From: DATDYB01 sp036517115
GTDB lineage: Bacteria; Patescibacteriota; Minisyncoccia; Phycocordibacterales; PALSA-1337
NCBI GenBank assembly: GCA_036517115.1
Contig: DATDYB010000005.1
Location: 34,156-98,155, forward strand
Length of the DNA: 64,000 nt
Direction: 5' to 3'
Part shown: piece after piece, positions 16,505-25,952 of the stretch
Layout: each line of letters opens with the position of its first letter
Position numbering within the stretch: position 1 is the stretch's first letter
Translations under genes and position numbers: made by a program
The notes under the pieces: model-generated
Seen by the model: the letters and a program-made list of their open reading frames with translations, nothing else
Told to the model about the DNA's origin: nothing
Database searches by the model: none

Positions 16505-17274
16505 TCTTTTCTTGTAAGAAAAAAACTTCTGAGTCCTCCAAGCGCCAGCTCTTCCTGCCCATAGAGACCTCTCCAGTATTGTTCGAAACGCTTTTTCGTC
16601 CTGACGTAGCCACTCCAACGCTTCTTCACTCCCTTAAAAAACCATTTTATTTCTCGCCATTTCCTGTTGTACACAGAGAGCACCGTAAGCATACCAGTAG
16701 GAATATAGAGCACCTTTTCCACCCCGGCGCCATGAAGCGTCTTGAAAATGGAGTGCCACTCACCGTCGCTCATACTGGCGTCAATGCGGTACATAAGGCA
16801 AAGTGCGTTGTGCCCCAGATATTTTTTATTTGCCGCCACCCAGTCGTCTTTCATAAGGTCGAAGAAAACGATCTCGTCACATTTCAAGAAAACCTTTTTT
16901 AGCGTCTCGACGGTTACCGTGGAATAGTCGGAGCAAACAATCTTGACCCCCGGCATCATTTTCTTCATCTGATATTCTAGAGCCGCGCCGCCGACCCCGA
17001 GTGAAAATACTCTTTCAATACCTTCGCGTTTCAATAACTCCGTTACTCCCCTCGCTCTTTCTATAAGTCCCCCATCTTGCCCGTCTTTTTTCACTAAAAG
17101 CTCGCTTGCCGAAAGCCACTCTTCTCGGTTGGGTGAAATAGAAAAATGTGGATGATTGAGACGTAGGGCGTCCCATGATTGCGGAGAATCAAGCGCCTTG
17201 TCGCCGAAAACCTGGTAGTGCTTCATCGAAAACGGAAACGGTATGGAATTGATGTACTTGAGAAACTTTTTCAC
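16501..17274 (-). CDS. methyltransferase-like protein of unknown target
   Basis: 257 aa. A Rossmann-type segment, RVFSLGVGGAALEYQMKKMMPGVKIVCSDYS near 89-119, resembles SAM motif I plus the acidic residue ending strand 2; DEIVFFDLMKDDW follows. The usual glycine pattern is slightly degenerate, so it may be a methyltransferase or an inactive relative. It overlaps the GT-C gene upstream by 4 bases (ATGA), tying it to glycan assembly. Confidence 0.55.
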   Translation of the reverse strand: MKKFLKYINSIPFPFSMKHYQVFGDKALDSPQSWDALRLNHPHFSISPNREEWLSASELLVKKDGQDGGLIERARGVTELLKREGIERVFSLGVGGAALEYQMKKMMPGVKIVCSDYSTVTVETLKKVFLKCDEIVFFDLMKDDWVAANKKYLGHNALCLMYRIDASMSDGEWHSIFKTLHGAGVEKVLYIPTGMLTVLSVYNRKWREIKWFFKGVKKRWSGYVRTKKRFEQYWRGLYGQEELALGGLRSFFLTRKD

Positions 17275-18983
17275 GGCGTTTTGTTATCAGCAAAAAAACT
17301 TCGATCGCCATTCTTACAGTTAAATATGTAGCCCTTCACTCTTCCGTCCTCTGCGGAATAAGTCGTCTTGCATGTCTCCAAATATTTCCAGATCACGGAT
17401 TGTTTGTCGATCTCGGGAAAATCCACGACAGCATAATATCCGCTGTAGCTTGCGAGCCTTGAGCGCGTCGATTTGGCGAACATGGGGTCGGTGTAAAAGC
17501 GGCGCAAGTATTTCTTCGACTCGCCAAGCTCGTAGCCGCCGATATCGTAGTAGGTGATGACTTCTTTAATATTTTCATTTCGCACCGCCTCGCCGATTAC
17601 TGCACTCGCCACCCTCGGCACACTGCCATACAAAGAGCCTGAAAGAAATTCGGAAGAAAGGACGATATTGTAGGCGAATCCAAGGGCGATCAAAAGCGTC
17701 AGGAGTTGATGCTTGAATGTCGGATTTCGAAGCGTTCGAAAAGCAACGATAGCGACAAGCGCAATGCTCGAAGCGAAAAGAACAAGCGGCACCGAGACGT
17801 AAAAACCAGCCGGCCCCGACCCGCCCGTCACGGGAATCAGAAAATCAACATTAAAATCTTTTATTCTCGAAAGATACTCGCTCTTGGGGTTCAAGGGTAA
17901 AATGTCGTGGGGCTTTAAGGAAACGAGGTATGAGAAGCCGAGCGTAAGAGCCGAAAATATCGAGGCGGAGAGGGCCAGGCTTTTGCGGGAAAGAGAGGAA
18001 GTGAATCCGGCGATGAGGGAACCGGCGATGAGCGCCGAAGGAATAATGAGAAACATGAGATAGCGCTCGATGGTTCGGTTGGTAAAATCGAAGATAACAA
18101 AGTAGAACAGGAAATTATAGAGAAGAAAGATAATCCAGAGGCGATAGCGGCGGAGATGCTCCCTCTTGGTGAATACAAGGAAATACCAGACCAAGAGCAA
18201 CGGTGACGCGAGCACAGCGGCCTTCACCGAAAGAAAAAGTACCTGGCCGTAGTTTCGTTCAGTGAAATTAAGGGTGCTGAAATGGCTGACGTACCGCACG
18301 AAATCCGCGCTGTCGGCGATGTGAAATATTTTGATGATAGCAAAGGCCGCACACGCCGAAAAAAAGAACAAAAAAATGATGAGACCAGCCGCTCGGGAGA
18401 GCGTTTTTCTGCTTGGTCTATGTTCAATCACATATTCCGTGAGCAAGGCCGCGATCCAGATCACAAAACTTAACTTGATGAGCAATCCCAGAGCGAGAGC
18501 AATCGCAACAAGAGCAAACCACCGGTAGTTGTGCCTTCCCCGCACATTGCCGAAATCAATCCGATAATAGGAGTAAACGAGCAATAATCCGGCAAACGGT
18601 AGGAGTGCGCCGTCGATATCAACCTGCGTACTGGCAATCACATTATACGCGCTTACCGTCAGAATGAGCGCCGTCCACAGCGCGGCACGGCGACCATAAA
18701 GCCGTTTCGCCACAAGTGACGAGAGGATGAGCACGAGCAGTCCGAAGAATATCGGCACCAGCCGCAGGTTTTCAAAACCCGCGATCTCCCCCGCCGCGCG
18801 ATAGATAACGGAGACGAGTGGCGGATGGTTGCTTTTAAGATCGAGGCCGAAGGCGGGATTGACGATGGTCGCCCATTTGTATTCGTCCTGATGGTAAATC
18901 TGACCAAGCGCGAAAAGCCTCGATACCACGAATATGAGGGCGATGAGCACGAAAACCCAATTTTTTTTCACGAAGGTAGTCAT
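17271..18983 (-). CDS. GT39/ArnT-like membrane glycosyltransferase (GT-C fold)
   Basis: 570 aa with about 11 hydrophobic segments and a C-terminal soluble part. The first outer loop carries HQDEYKWATIVNPA near 31-44, whose Asp-Glu pair is the catalytic site of PMT/ArnT enzymes, and SNHPPLVSVIYR near 51-62, also family-typical. These enzymes take sugars from polyprenyl phosphate (for example from the DPM1-like or GtrB-like enzymes here) and attach them to extracytoplasmic acceptors. Operon member through 4-base overlaps on both sides. Confidence 0.8.
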   Translation of the reverse strand: MTTFVKKNWVFVLIALIFVVSRLFALGQIYHQDEYKWATIVNPAFGLDLKSNHPPLVSVIYRAAGEIAGFENLRLVPIFFGLLVLILSSLVAKRLYGRRAALWTALILTVSAYNVIASTQVDIDGALLPFAGLLLVYSYYRIDFGNVRGRHNYRWFALVAIALALGLLIKLSFVIWIAALLTEYVIEHRPSRKTLSRAAGLIIFLFFFSACAAFAIIKIFHIADSADFVRYVSHFSTLNFTERNYGQVLFLSVKAAVLASPLLLVWYFLVFTKREHLRRYRLWIIFLLYNFLFYFVIFDFTNRTIERYLMFLIIPSALIAGSLIAGFTSSLSRKSLALSASIFSALTLGFSYLVSLKPHDILPLNPKSEYLSRIKDFNVDFLIPVTGGSGPAGFYVSVPLVLFASSIALVAIVAFRTLRNPTFKHQLLTLLIALGFAYNIVLSSEFLSGSLYGSVPRVASAVIGEAVRNENIKEVITYYDIGGYELGESKKYLRRFYTDPMFAKSTRSRLASYSGYYAVVDFPEIDKQSVIWKYLETCKTTYSAEDGRVKGYIFNCKNGDRSFFADNKTP

Positions 18984-19711
18984 TTCTTTTTGAGAATTAT
19001 GAGCAATGATACACCGAAGGGAAAATTAAACAAACGGAGGGCGTATCGTTCCAGTCCGAAAATAAATTTAAGGACGGCATTTGTAAAGGCGTTGTTGAGA
19101 TCGAAGTCCGAACTTCGATTGATTTTCGTACAACGTTCCAAAAAGCGGATCGCTACGATAGGAATAAAAAGCAGAGTATTGAAATACGTACTTCGCACCA
19201 CTTCAAATCCGCTCCCCGAAATCGCCTCGGCGAAACTTTTCTTGGTATAGCGCCTCTCGTGTTGTGCCACTTCGTCCTGCAAGCTCCAGAGAAACATGTA
19301 TGCCGGCACCATGATGAATGAATATCCACCACTTTTAGTAACGCGAGACATCTCCCCCAATACCGCCCTGTCGTCCTTGATATGCTCCACTACATCAAGC
19401 GCCATAGTAAGGTCAAAACGAGCGTCGGTAAACGGAAGTCTTTCCGCTTTCGACGCGCTAAGATTCTTTATTCCCCGCTCACTGCCGTAACGGATGGCTT
19501 CTTCTGAAATGTCCGTGCCGGAGGTATTTATAAATCCTTGTTTTTGAAGTTCGCCGACGAAAAATCCCCAGTTAGAGCCTACGTCTAAAATCCCTGCATT
19601 CTTTCCGATATCATATTTTTTGAGTATGTCTTCGACAATCAAACGACGCACCACGAACCACCAATGCGTCGCCTCAATGTTCCTGTAGGTGTCATAGAGT
19701 TCGGCTTTCAT
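18980..19711 (-). CDS. class I SAM methyltransferase
   Basis: 243 aa. Motif I ILDVGSNWGFFVGEL near 40-54, the SAM-ribose acidic region SGTDISEEAIRYG near 62-74, and LTMALDVVEHIKDDRAVL near 99-116 are those of type-11 methyltransferases. The C-terminal hydrophobic stretch (LLFIPIVAIRFLERC) may associate with the membrane. Target is probably a glycan or lipid intermediate. ATGA overlaps on both sides. Confidence 0.82.
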   Translation of the reverse strand: MKAELYDTYRNIEATHWWFVVRRLIVEDILKKYDIGKNAGILDVGSNWGFFVGELQKQGFINTSGTDISEEAIRYGSERGIKNLSASKAERLPFTDARFDLTMALDVVEHIKDDRAVLGEMSRVTKSGGYSFIMVPAYMFLWSLQDEVAQHERRYTKKSFAEAISGSGFEVVRSTYFNTLLFIPIVAIRFLERCTKINRSSDFDLNNAFTNAVLKFIFGLERYALRLFNFPFGVSLLIILKKK

Positions 19712-20481
19712 GCTTTTTTACCGCGGACGATCCAGCCGTTTTTGTTAGGGGGCACCGTAACGGTGACACCTTCAAATTCGGAAAGCAAGTTTCGCGCTTC
19801 GGCTTCCGTATAGTAGTTAGCCACGTCGGGAAGGAGCTGGTCGAAGATAATGCTGTGAACGTGTGAAAATGAAAATTGACTAAGCTCTCTGAAATATGCT
19901 TTTTTCGGGCGGAATATTTTAAGAAAAATATAATAAAAAGGAATACTAACGCAATAGGTAAGAGCATGAAGTAAGGGTAGTGGTAGCTTGCTGGTAAAGT
20001 ATCTACGAACCGGATTTAGAATCCTAAGGATACCCTCGAAGCCCGCACTGCCATAAACCCACAAGAGCACTTCTCCTCCAGGCCGAAGTGCTTTTTTTAT
20101 TTCAGTAAGCGCCCTTTTGGGATCCTTGAGGTGATGGATGACGCCGATCGAGAATGCGAAATCAAATTCATCTCGCCATGGAAGATCATAAATATCTCTA
20201 ATCTCCGTTTTCGCATGAGCGAATTCTTTTAGGTTTTCCTTTGCCCGCGTCACGCTCCGTTCGTCTTTATCGAAGGCTGTGAGTGAGGAAGCCCTCCACA
20301 AAAGAGGCCAGTAGGCGTTCCTGCCCATGCCACAGCCAGCATCGAGAACTTTCTTACCTTTATAGAATTCTTCGCGGAGTGGAAACGTCCAGTTCAAAAA
20401 CTGGTCGCGATAATTTTTCTTATACTCCGAAAGAGAGGAATATTTGTCCCATTCGTATCCGAATCGTTCGCTTGATGACAT
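19708..20481 (-). CDS. class I SAM methyltransferase
   Basis: 257 aa. Motif I VLDAGCGMGRNAYWPL near 45-60, TAFDKDERSVTRAKENL near 68-84 and FDFAFSIGVIHHLKDP near 107-122 identify a type-11/12 methyltransferase. A TACAAT box ends 7 bases before the ATG, so this gene is likely the leaderless head of the run 20481 to 16501, even though asparagine synthase lies just upstream on the same strand (18-base gap). Confidence 0.82.
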   Translation of the reverse strand: MSSSERFGYEWDKYSSLSEYKKNYRDQFLNWTFPLREEFYKGKKVLDAGCGMGRNAYWPLLWRASSLTAFDKDERSVTRAKENLKEFAHAKTEIRDIYDLPWRDEFDFAFSIGVIHHLKDPKRALTEIKKALRPGGEVLLWVYGSAGFEGILRILNPVRRYFTSKLPLPLLHALTYCVSIPFYYIFLKIFRPKKAYFRELSQFSFSHVHSIIFDQLLPDVANYYTEAEARNLLSEFEGVTVTVPPNKNGWIVRGKKA

Positions 20482-20488
20482 AGGCTGT

Positions 20489-20494
20489 ATTGTA
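20489..20494 (-). promoter_or_regulatory. -10 box of a probable leaderless transcript (methyltransferase)
   Basis: TACAAT on the minus strand, 7 bases before the ATG at 20481; no SD. Confidence 0.5.
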
Positions 20495-20499
20495 ACAAA

Positions 20500-22359
20500 T
20501 TACTTCAAAAAATTCTCCCGCCATAATTCAAAGACCATAAGGTTCCAGAGTTTTTTACGATTATCGCGCGCTCCGTCCATGTGTTCGCATTTCAATCTCT
20601 CTACGAATTCATACTCGAAAATGCCCGCTTTTTTTATTCTGTCCTTTGACAACAACTCCTCGCACAATGATCGAAGAGGACCGCGAAGCCACGTTCCCAA
20701 TGGAATACCGAAACCTTTCTTTTTCCTCCACACAATATCATGCGGCAAATATCGCTCCATCAGTTTTTTCAATATATATTTTGTCTTGAGACCTTTTATT
20801 TTGTAGTGGTAAGGCAATGTGTTTACGAATTCCACCACATCTTTGTCCAGAAACGGAGCCCGCACTTCCAAACCAGAAAGCATGCTCGCACGATCGACTT
20901 TCGCCAACACTCCATCCATCATGTACGTTCGTTGATACAAGAAAAGATTCTTATTCCGGTCGTCGGAAAAATTACTCTTGCTGTAACGCGCAATGTCATC
21001 AAAAGTTTTAACTTCCGGGGGCTCTCGTAACACCAAGAGGTCTTTCTTTTCTTCATCACTAAATGTCTGGAGCCACGCTTGGTGCCGATAGAAGATGTTT
21101 TTTTCACGCACCCCGTCCATGAACTTTTTGAGTTTAAAATCGACGCTGAAATTTGCATGAGACACCGGAAGGCGTCCCACAGCGTAAGCAAGGATGTGAG
21201 CGAAGGTGTCTCCAAAATGAGAGAGAAGACCCCAAAGCTTTTCTGCCTGAAACGTCGGATAGCCGGCGAACAGCTCATCGCCGCCGTCGCCTCCTAAAGC
21301 TACCGTGACTTCCCTCTTGGTCTCCCGCGAAAGCACATAGGTAGGAACGATCGAAGCGTCGGCGAGCGGCTCGTCGAGCCTCGGAAATATTTCGGGTATG
21401 GCGGCAAGAAGATCACTGGGCGTGACGCGGTAGACATGGTGATCGGTGCCAAGCGAGCGAGCGACTACTTCCGCGTAACGAGATTCATCAAAACTTGCAT
21501 CGTCGAAGCCGATGGAGAATGTTGTAAGCGGCACGGACGACCGGCGCGCGGCATAGTAGGCGACGGTGGAGCTGTCAAGCCCGCCGGAGAGGAAAATGCC
21601 GAGCGGCACGTCGGACATAAGCCGGCGCTCTGTGGCATTCGAGATCAAGGTGTCGAGCTTCTCCATTGCATCGCCAAAGGGAATATCCATCTCCTTACAC
21701 TCAGGCTTCCAAAACGTTTCCTGACGGACGATGCCATTTTTGTAGGCGAGATAGGTGCCCGCTTCGAGCTTGTACACCCCTTTAAAGATCGAATGCGGCG
21801 TCGGAACAAAATCATAGCTTAGATATTTATACAGAGCCTCCTCATTGAGCGCACGCGTAAACAAAGAGTGTGCCGAAAACGCCTTGGCTTCCGACGCGAA
21901 AAGAAGTGTGCCGCCGAATATCCCCCAGTAGAGAGGCTTCTTGCCCATCGGATCCCGCGCAATAAAAAGCTCTTTTTTCTTAAAGTCATAGAGCGCAATG
22001 GCGAACATGCCGGAAAGTTTATCGAAGCACCGCTCGCCATATTTTTCATACAACCGAAGAATGACTTCAGTATCGGTCCCGCTTTGCCACTGAGAGGCCT
22101 TGCCTCTCAGTTCGTCTTTTAGCTCTTTAAAGTTGTATATTTCACCATTAAATACGATAGCGAGACTCTTATCTTCCATGAACATCGGCTGGGCTCCCTT
22201 GTCGCTCGTATCGATAATGGAAAGCCTAGCGTGACCCAGGCCGATGCCTTCGTGGTGAAAAGCGCCTTGCTGGTCAGGGCCACGGTGTTTGATCTTCTCG
22301 ACCATGCCTTCGAGCTCCCGTCTGTTCCCATATCCCATAAATCCAGTGATGCCACACAT
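20500..22359 (-). CDS. asnB: glutamine-hydrolysing asparagine synthase family amidotransferase
   Basis: 619 aa. The N-terminal MCGITGF has the nucleophilic Cys2 of class II glutaminases; RLSIIDTSDKGAQPM and VFNGEIYNFKEL follow. The synthetase domain has the PP-loop FLSGGLDSSTVAYYA near 257-271. In surface-polysaccharide clusters such enzymes may amidate uronic acids or peptides instead of making free asparagine; the sequence cannot tell. It lies one base from the downstream end of the GT-C gene at 22361, in one operon. Confidence 0.88.
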   Translation of the reverse strand: MCGITGFMGYGNRRELEGMVEKIKHRGPDQQGAFHHEGIGLGHARLSIIDTSDKGAQPMFMEDKSLAIVFNGEIYNFKELKDELRGKASQWQSGTDTEVILRLYEKYGERCFDKLSGMFAIALYDFKKKELFIARDPMGKKPLYWGIFGGTLLFASEAKAFSAHSLFTRALNEEALYKYLSYDFVPTPHSIFKGVYKLEAGTYLAYKNGIVRQETFWKPECKEMDIPFGDAMEKLDTLISNATERRLMSDVPLGIFLSGGLDSSTVAYYAARRSSVPLTTFSIGFDDASFDESRYAEVVARSLGTDHHVYRVTPSDLLAAIPEIFPRLDEPLADASIVPTYVLSRETKREVTVALGGDGGDELFAGYPTFQAEKLWGLLSHFGDTFAHILAYAVGRLPVSHANFSVDFKLKKFMDGVREKNIFYRHQAWLQTFSDEEKKDLLVLREPPEVKTFDDIARYSKSNFSDDRNKNLFLYQRTYMMDGVLAKVDRASMLSGLEVRAPFLDKDVVEFVNTLPYHYKIKGLKTKYILKKLMERYLPHDIVWRKKKGFGIPLGTWLRGPLRSLCEELLSKDRIKKAGIFEYEFVERLKCEHMDGARDNRKKLWNLMVFELWRENFLK

Positions 22360-22360
22360 A

Positions 22361-24019
22361 TTAGAATGAATAAATTTCTACATACGGACCGGTCATGCGA
22401 ATATTCAAAAGTGTTTGGAAGGGCGAATGCATGTTGTTGGCGATGTCGGTCAAGGAACGTACCTTTTCTGTCGGATACAACGAACGGATAAGCTTGGCAG
22501 ATACAGGCAGTTTCATTTTCAACGCTTGCGCTTCTTCCTCGTTCCAGAAAGAGATGACGGCGTATTTGAATGAAAGGCTCTTGTCCGCGATAGCGCCGAG
22601 CTTGCCGTCAATGCGCGCGAAATATCGTGGCTTCCCGAGAAGCTCCTCTGGCAAAGAAACAATAGCCCTTCGTTCGGTCGTGTCCGCGATTACGCTTTTC
22701 TCAGCTGCATACGCCGCGGCTTTTTTATTCTCCGGAATATCAATATAAAAATTATTGGTAATAAGAGAGGTATCGGCGGGAAGCGTATTCATCACTAAGC
22801 TCCGCGCCGATAAAAGCGTGTTCGGTAGGATGATGGCCCTTGTCCACGCAAGCGGTAAAAGAAGTATGAACAAAACAAGTGTCGAATAGAGGGTGCGCCG
22901 AATATACTGGTTCTGTACCATATCAAAAACAGCGACGATGAAAAACGCCGTGGGAATGACGAGAAACGGCATGGTCGAAACGATGAAGCGTGGTTCCGAA
23001 TGAACGGCATAGGCGATGCTTAGGATGTGAACGGCAATATACGCGAACAATCCCAGGGCAATTTCCTTTTTTCTTTTGTACAAATACACAAACGCCGGAA
23101 TAGAGAGAACGGCCAAAAGCGTATCGTAGGTGGAAAATATCCAGGCGTAATATTTCAGATTATATAAAAACCCTTCGACTGCTCCCGCCGCTCGTTCGAC
23201 CGATGGTTGGGTGAGATAGACGAGCACCCCGGCCGGATGGAGAATGTAGTACACAAGGAGGACGAGGACGAGCGAGACTGTTGTCGCCGTGAAATACTGA
23301 AGATGCCTTTTCAATTGACCGTGTTCCTTAAAGCGGCGGATCTTTGAAAGAAAGAATACAACAAAGACGGCGTACACGAAGCCGCCGACCAAATGAACAC
23401 CGTAGGTCAAAAAGGAAGTGAGGGCAACCCACGCGTAGTCTCGCCGTTTCGGATCCTCTTTTTCATTCCATGAGAGATACGCCATGAGGGCGATGAGGAG
23501 CAGGGCAATCTGAAGCGACCACGCACGGCCAAAATGCGTCACCTGAAAAAACATCAAGTTGAACGACAAGAGAAATGACGCGAGAAGCGCGGCCTTCTCA
23601 CTCCCCCCTATTTTCTTCATAACACGGTAGATAAGGAAGCCTGCGAGTGTCGCGAAAAGCGCCGCAATGAGACGAGCGAATGGAAGCAATATGCCGTAGT
23701 CGAGCATGACGAAATTTTTAAGGGATTCGATGTCGGGGAATATGCCGCTTCCCAAAAGAAACAGGACGAGAATGAGATAAAAAGGAATCTGAAGATAGAC
23801 CGTCATCGGCAAATGATAGAAGGAAGCGTAGTCCGGCCGGAGGGTATGGTCATCGAACATCTTAAAGATTGTGCTCATGATCGTCACCTCGTCGCCCACG
23901 TTATTCTTCATGGGAATGCCGTAAAAAAGTCCGGGAACATGCAGTAAAAAAGCAGCGATGAGAATAATCGCGAGCACCCACTGTGGAGAAGAAAGTTTTA
24001 ACGCTTGTATGCGGAACAT
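22361..24019 (-). CDS. GT-C membrane glycosyltransferase (PMT_2-like)
   Basis: 552 aa with about 12 hydrophobic segments. The first extracytoplasmic loop has PMKNNVGDEVTIMSTIFKMF near 36-55 with the Asp-Glu pair expected in GT39/GT83-type enzymes, followed by SFYHLPMTVYLQIPFYLIL. It likely transfers a polyprenyl-linked sugar outside the membrane. Family assignment rests on topology and the DE position; no exact subfamily is recognised. Confidence 0.7.
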   Translation of the reverse strand: MFRIQALKLSSPQWVLAIILIAAFLLHVPGLFYGIPMKNNVGDEVTIMSTIFKMFDDHTLRPDYASFYHLPMTVYLQIPFYLILVLFLLGSGIFPDIESLKNFVMLDYGILLPFARLIAALFATLAGFLIYRVMKKIGGSEKAALLASFLLSFNLMFFQVTHFGRAWSLQIALLLIALMAYLSWNEKEDPKRRDYAWVALTSFLTYGVHLVGGFVYAVFVVFFLSKIRRFKEHGQLKRHLQYFTATTVSLVLVLLVYYILHPAGVLVYLTQPSVERAAGAVEGFLYNLKYYAWIFSTYDTLLAVLSIPAFVYLYKRKKEIALGLFAYIAVHILSIAYAVHSEPRFIVSTMPFLVIPTAFFIVAVFDMVQNQYIRRTLYSTLVLFILLLPLAWTRAIILPNTLLSARSLVMNTLPADTSLITNNFYIDIPENKKAAAYAAEKSVIADTTERRAIVSLPEELLGKPRYFARIDGKLGAIADKSLSFKYAVISFWNEEEAQALKMKLPVSAKLIRSLYPTEKVRSLTDIANNMHSPFQTLLNIRMTGPYVEIYSF

Positions 24020-24022
24020 ACT

Positions 24023-24964
24023 TTAAAAATTAATCTTTTTCCCGATGGCATAGGTCTCCTTACCAGACGCTTCCCGCGACACACGGATGAAAAACTCGGC
24101 AAGAATGCCCATAAGGATGAAGTTGATTCCCACGATGAAAAAGAGGGCGGTGAAAATCGGCAAGGGCGTCGATATGAAATCCTTGAGGCCGGCGAGCTTG
24201 TAGTAGATTGCCAAGAGAGCGCACACTCCGGAAATAAAAAAAGAGAGAAAGCCGAATCCGCCGAAAAAATGCGACGGCCGATCCTGGTATTTAAATAAGA
24301 ATTTAATAACAAGGAGATCCAACAACACTCTCCCTATCCTCGACATGCCGTACTTTGAAACACCGTGAACGCGAGGACGGTCACTGACCGCGATCTCCCC
24401 GACCCTGCCTCCCTGCCAGGCGGCATACGCCGGAATAAACCGATGCATCTCGCCATAGAGCTTCACTGGCTTCAAGTATTCTTTTTTATAGGCTTTGAGG
24501 GTGCAACCGTAGTCATGGAGCTTTACGCCCGTCACGAGAGAGATGAGCGCGTTTGCCATGCGTGAAGGCAGCTTTCTTCTGAACAGTTCTTTTTTCCAGC
24601 GGTCCTTCCTCCATCCGGAAACTACATCGTACCCTTCGTTCATTTTTTCCAAAAGACGCGGAATGTCTTTAGGCGAATTTTGCAAATCGGAATCCATCAT
24701 GACAATAATATCCCCCTCGGCGAAGGCGATACCGGCGGCGATGGCCGCGGTTTGTCCGCAATTTTTCTGGAAACTGAGTATCCTAAAATTTTTGTTCCCG
24801 CGTAGGGCGACCTCGAGCGCGGGAAGACTCGCGTCCTTTGACCCGTCATCGACGAAAATGACTTCGGATGAGGAAGTTGTGGTACAAAACTCGTTTAATT
24901 CACCCGCTAAAATGGGGATATTCTTCTCTTCGTTGTATACGGGGATGACGATTGACAGCTTCAT
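24023..24964 (-). CDS. GtrB/DPM1-type family 2 glycosyltransferase with two C-terminal TM helices
   Basis: 313 aa from the ATG at 24964 (MKLSIVIPVYNEEKNI); a longer frame to 25027 has no support. GT2 motifs: FVDDGSKDASLP near 37-48 and MMDSDLQNSPKDIPRLLE near 89-106. Two hydrophobic helices near 232-255 and 265-288 match GtrB/ArnC-like undecaprenyl-phosphate glycosyltransferases. The gene follows an intergenic region with the double-hairpin element, so it probably heads a transcription unit with the GT-C gene downstream. Confidence 0.84.
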   Translation of the reverse strand: MKLSIVIPVYNEEKNIPILAGELNEFCTTTSSSEVIFVDDGSKDASLPALEVALRGNKNFRILSFQKNCGQTAAIAAGIAFAEGDIIVMMDSDLQNSPKDIPRLLEKMNEGYDVVSGWRKDRWKKELFRRKLPSRMANALISLVTGVKLHDYGCTLKAYKKEYLKPVKLYGEMHRFIPAYAAWQGGRVGEIAVSDRPRVHGVSKYGMSRIGRVLLDLLVIKFLFKYQDRPSHFFGGFGFLSFFISGVCALLAIYYKLAGLKDFISTPLPIFTALFFIVGINFILMGILAEFFIRVSREASGKETYAIGKKINF

Positions 24965-25045
24965 TGCCTTGTACTCTACCACATCGGAACAACTTTTTGA
25001 ATGAAACTTAGGTATATATCCCACCATCAGGTAAAAAGATCCATA

Positions 25046-25189
25046 AACAACCCTCGAAGAAGCCCTCGGGTATTCCTAAAAAGTGGCCGGATAATTTTTC
25101 TGGTGAAAAATTTCCTAGGACTCCGCGCCGCCGCGCTGCGTAGCCACATTTTTAGAAACACCTTCGGGCTTTGTTCTTCGAGGGTTGTT
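25046..25189. repeat. double-hairpin element, copy B
   Basis: Outer arms 25046-25061 and 25174-25189 are a perfect 16-bp inverted repeat, with further imperfect pairing inward (CTAAAAA-GTGGC against GCCAC-TTTTTAG). They enclose a 55-base core at 25088-25142 that matches the core of copy A (46793-46847) in length and in its first 38 bases. The core has hairpin 1 (AATTTTTC, loop TGGT, GAAAAATT) and hairpin 2 (GCGC, loop CGCC, GCGC). The arms share no sequence with copy A. Confidence 0.8.
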
Positions 25190-25229
25190 CCTTGCGCTTT
25201 ACTGCGAGTTCTTTTTGGGCCGGCGAAGC

Positions 25230-25952
25230 TTATGAATGCATCCTCTTTCTCATCTTCCAGATGTTTTTAAGTTGGCGGATGATTTCGACAAGAGGTGAGA
25301 CTTTGCTCGCGCGAAGCTCGTCCCGAACTTCGCGCCAGGTTACGGGTACTTCGAGCACGCGGTATCCTTTTCTGCAAGCGAGAATCATGAGCTCAGTATC
25401 CCAGAACCATCCCGCGTCCTGAGTCTCCGGAATGAGCTCATGAACAATCTTTCTACTGAATGCCTTAAAGCCGCATTGAGCGTCCTTGAAATTCACTCGA
25501 AGCACAATTTGGAGCAAAATATTATAGATCTTTGAAAGTAGTTTACGTTTAAAGCTTCTTTTGGCGTCGGCATATGGCACATACCGTGATCCCGTCACCA
25601 GGTCATACCCCTCGTCGATTTTTGAAACAATGAACGGAAAATCTTTGAGATCGGTAGCAAGGTCGGCATCCATATAGGAGTATATATCGTAGTCCGGTTT
25701 TCTCGCCCACGCCTTTCTGATGGCTATCCCCCGTCCTGCGTCCGACACCCGATCAGTGACAATAGAAGGATATTTTTTCTTTAAATCCTCGGCAATGGAA
25801 AACGTCCGGTCACTCGAGTTGTTATCGAGGATAAGTATCGTCCACGCGTAGCCGGAGAGGTGCGCCTTGGCATGCTCGAGCACCGCAAAAACGCTTTTTT
25901 CGAGCACAATTTCCTCGTTATAGCATGGAATGGTGATGAGAAGTTTTTTCAT
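25230..25952 (-). CDS. family 2 glycosyltransferase
   Basis: 240 aa from the ATG at 25952, which overlaps the stop of the upstream GT4 gene (ATGA). ITIPCYNEEIVLEKSV at 6-21, ILDNNSSDRTF near 42-52 and YMDADLATDLKDFPFI near 90-105 are GT2 donor and metal-binding motifs of the DPM1-like, soluble type. The sugar is unknown. It ends 40 bases from the double-hairpin element, which may serve as its terminator. Confidence 0.84.
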   Translation of the reverse strand: MKKLLITIPCYNEEIVLEKSVFAVLEHAKAHLSGYAWTILILDNNSSDRTFSIAEDLKKKYPSIVTDRVSDAGRGIAIRKAWARKPDYDIYSYMDADLATDLKDFPFIVSKIDEGYDLVTGSRYVPYADAKRSFKRKLLSKIYNILLQIVLRVNFKDAQCGFKAFSRKIVHELIPETQDAGWFWDTELMILACRKGYRVLEVPVTWREVRDELRASKVSPLVEIIRQLKNIWKMRKRMHS

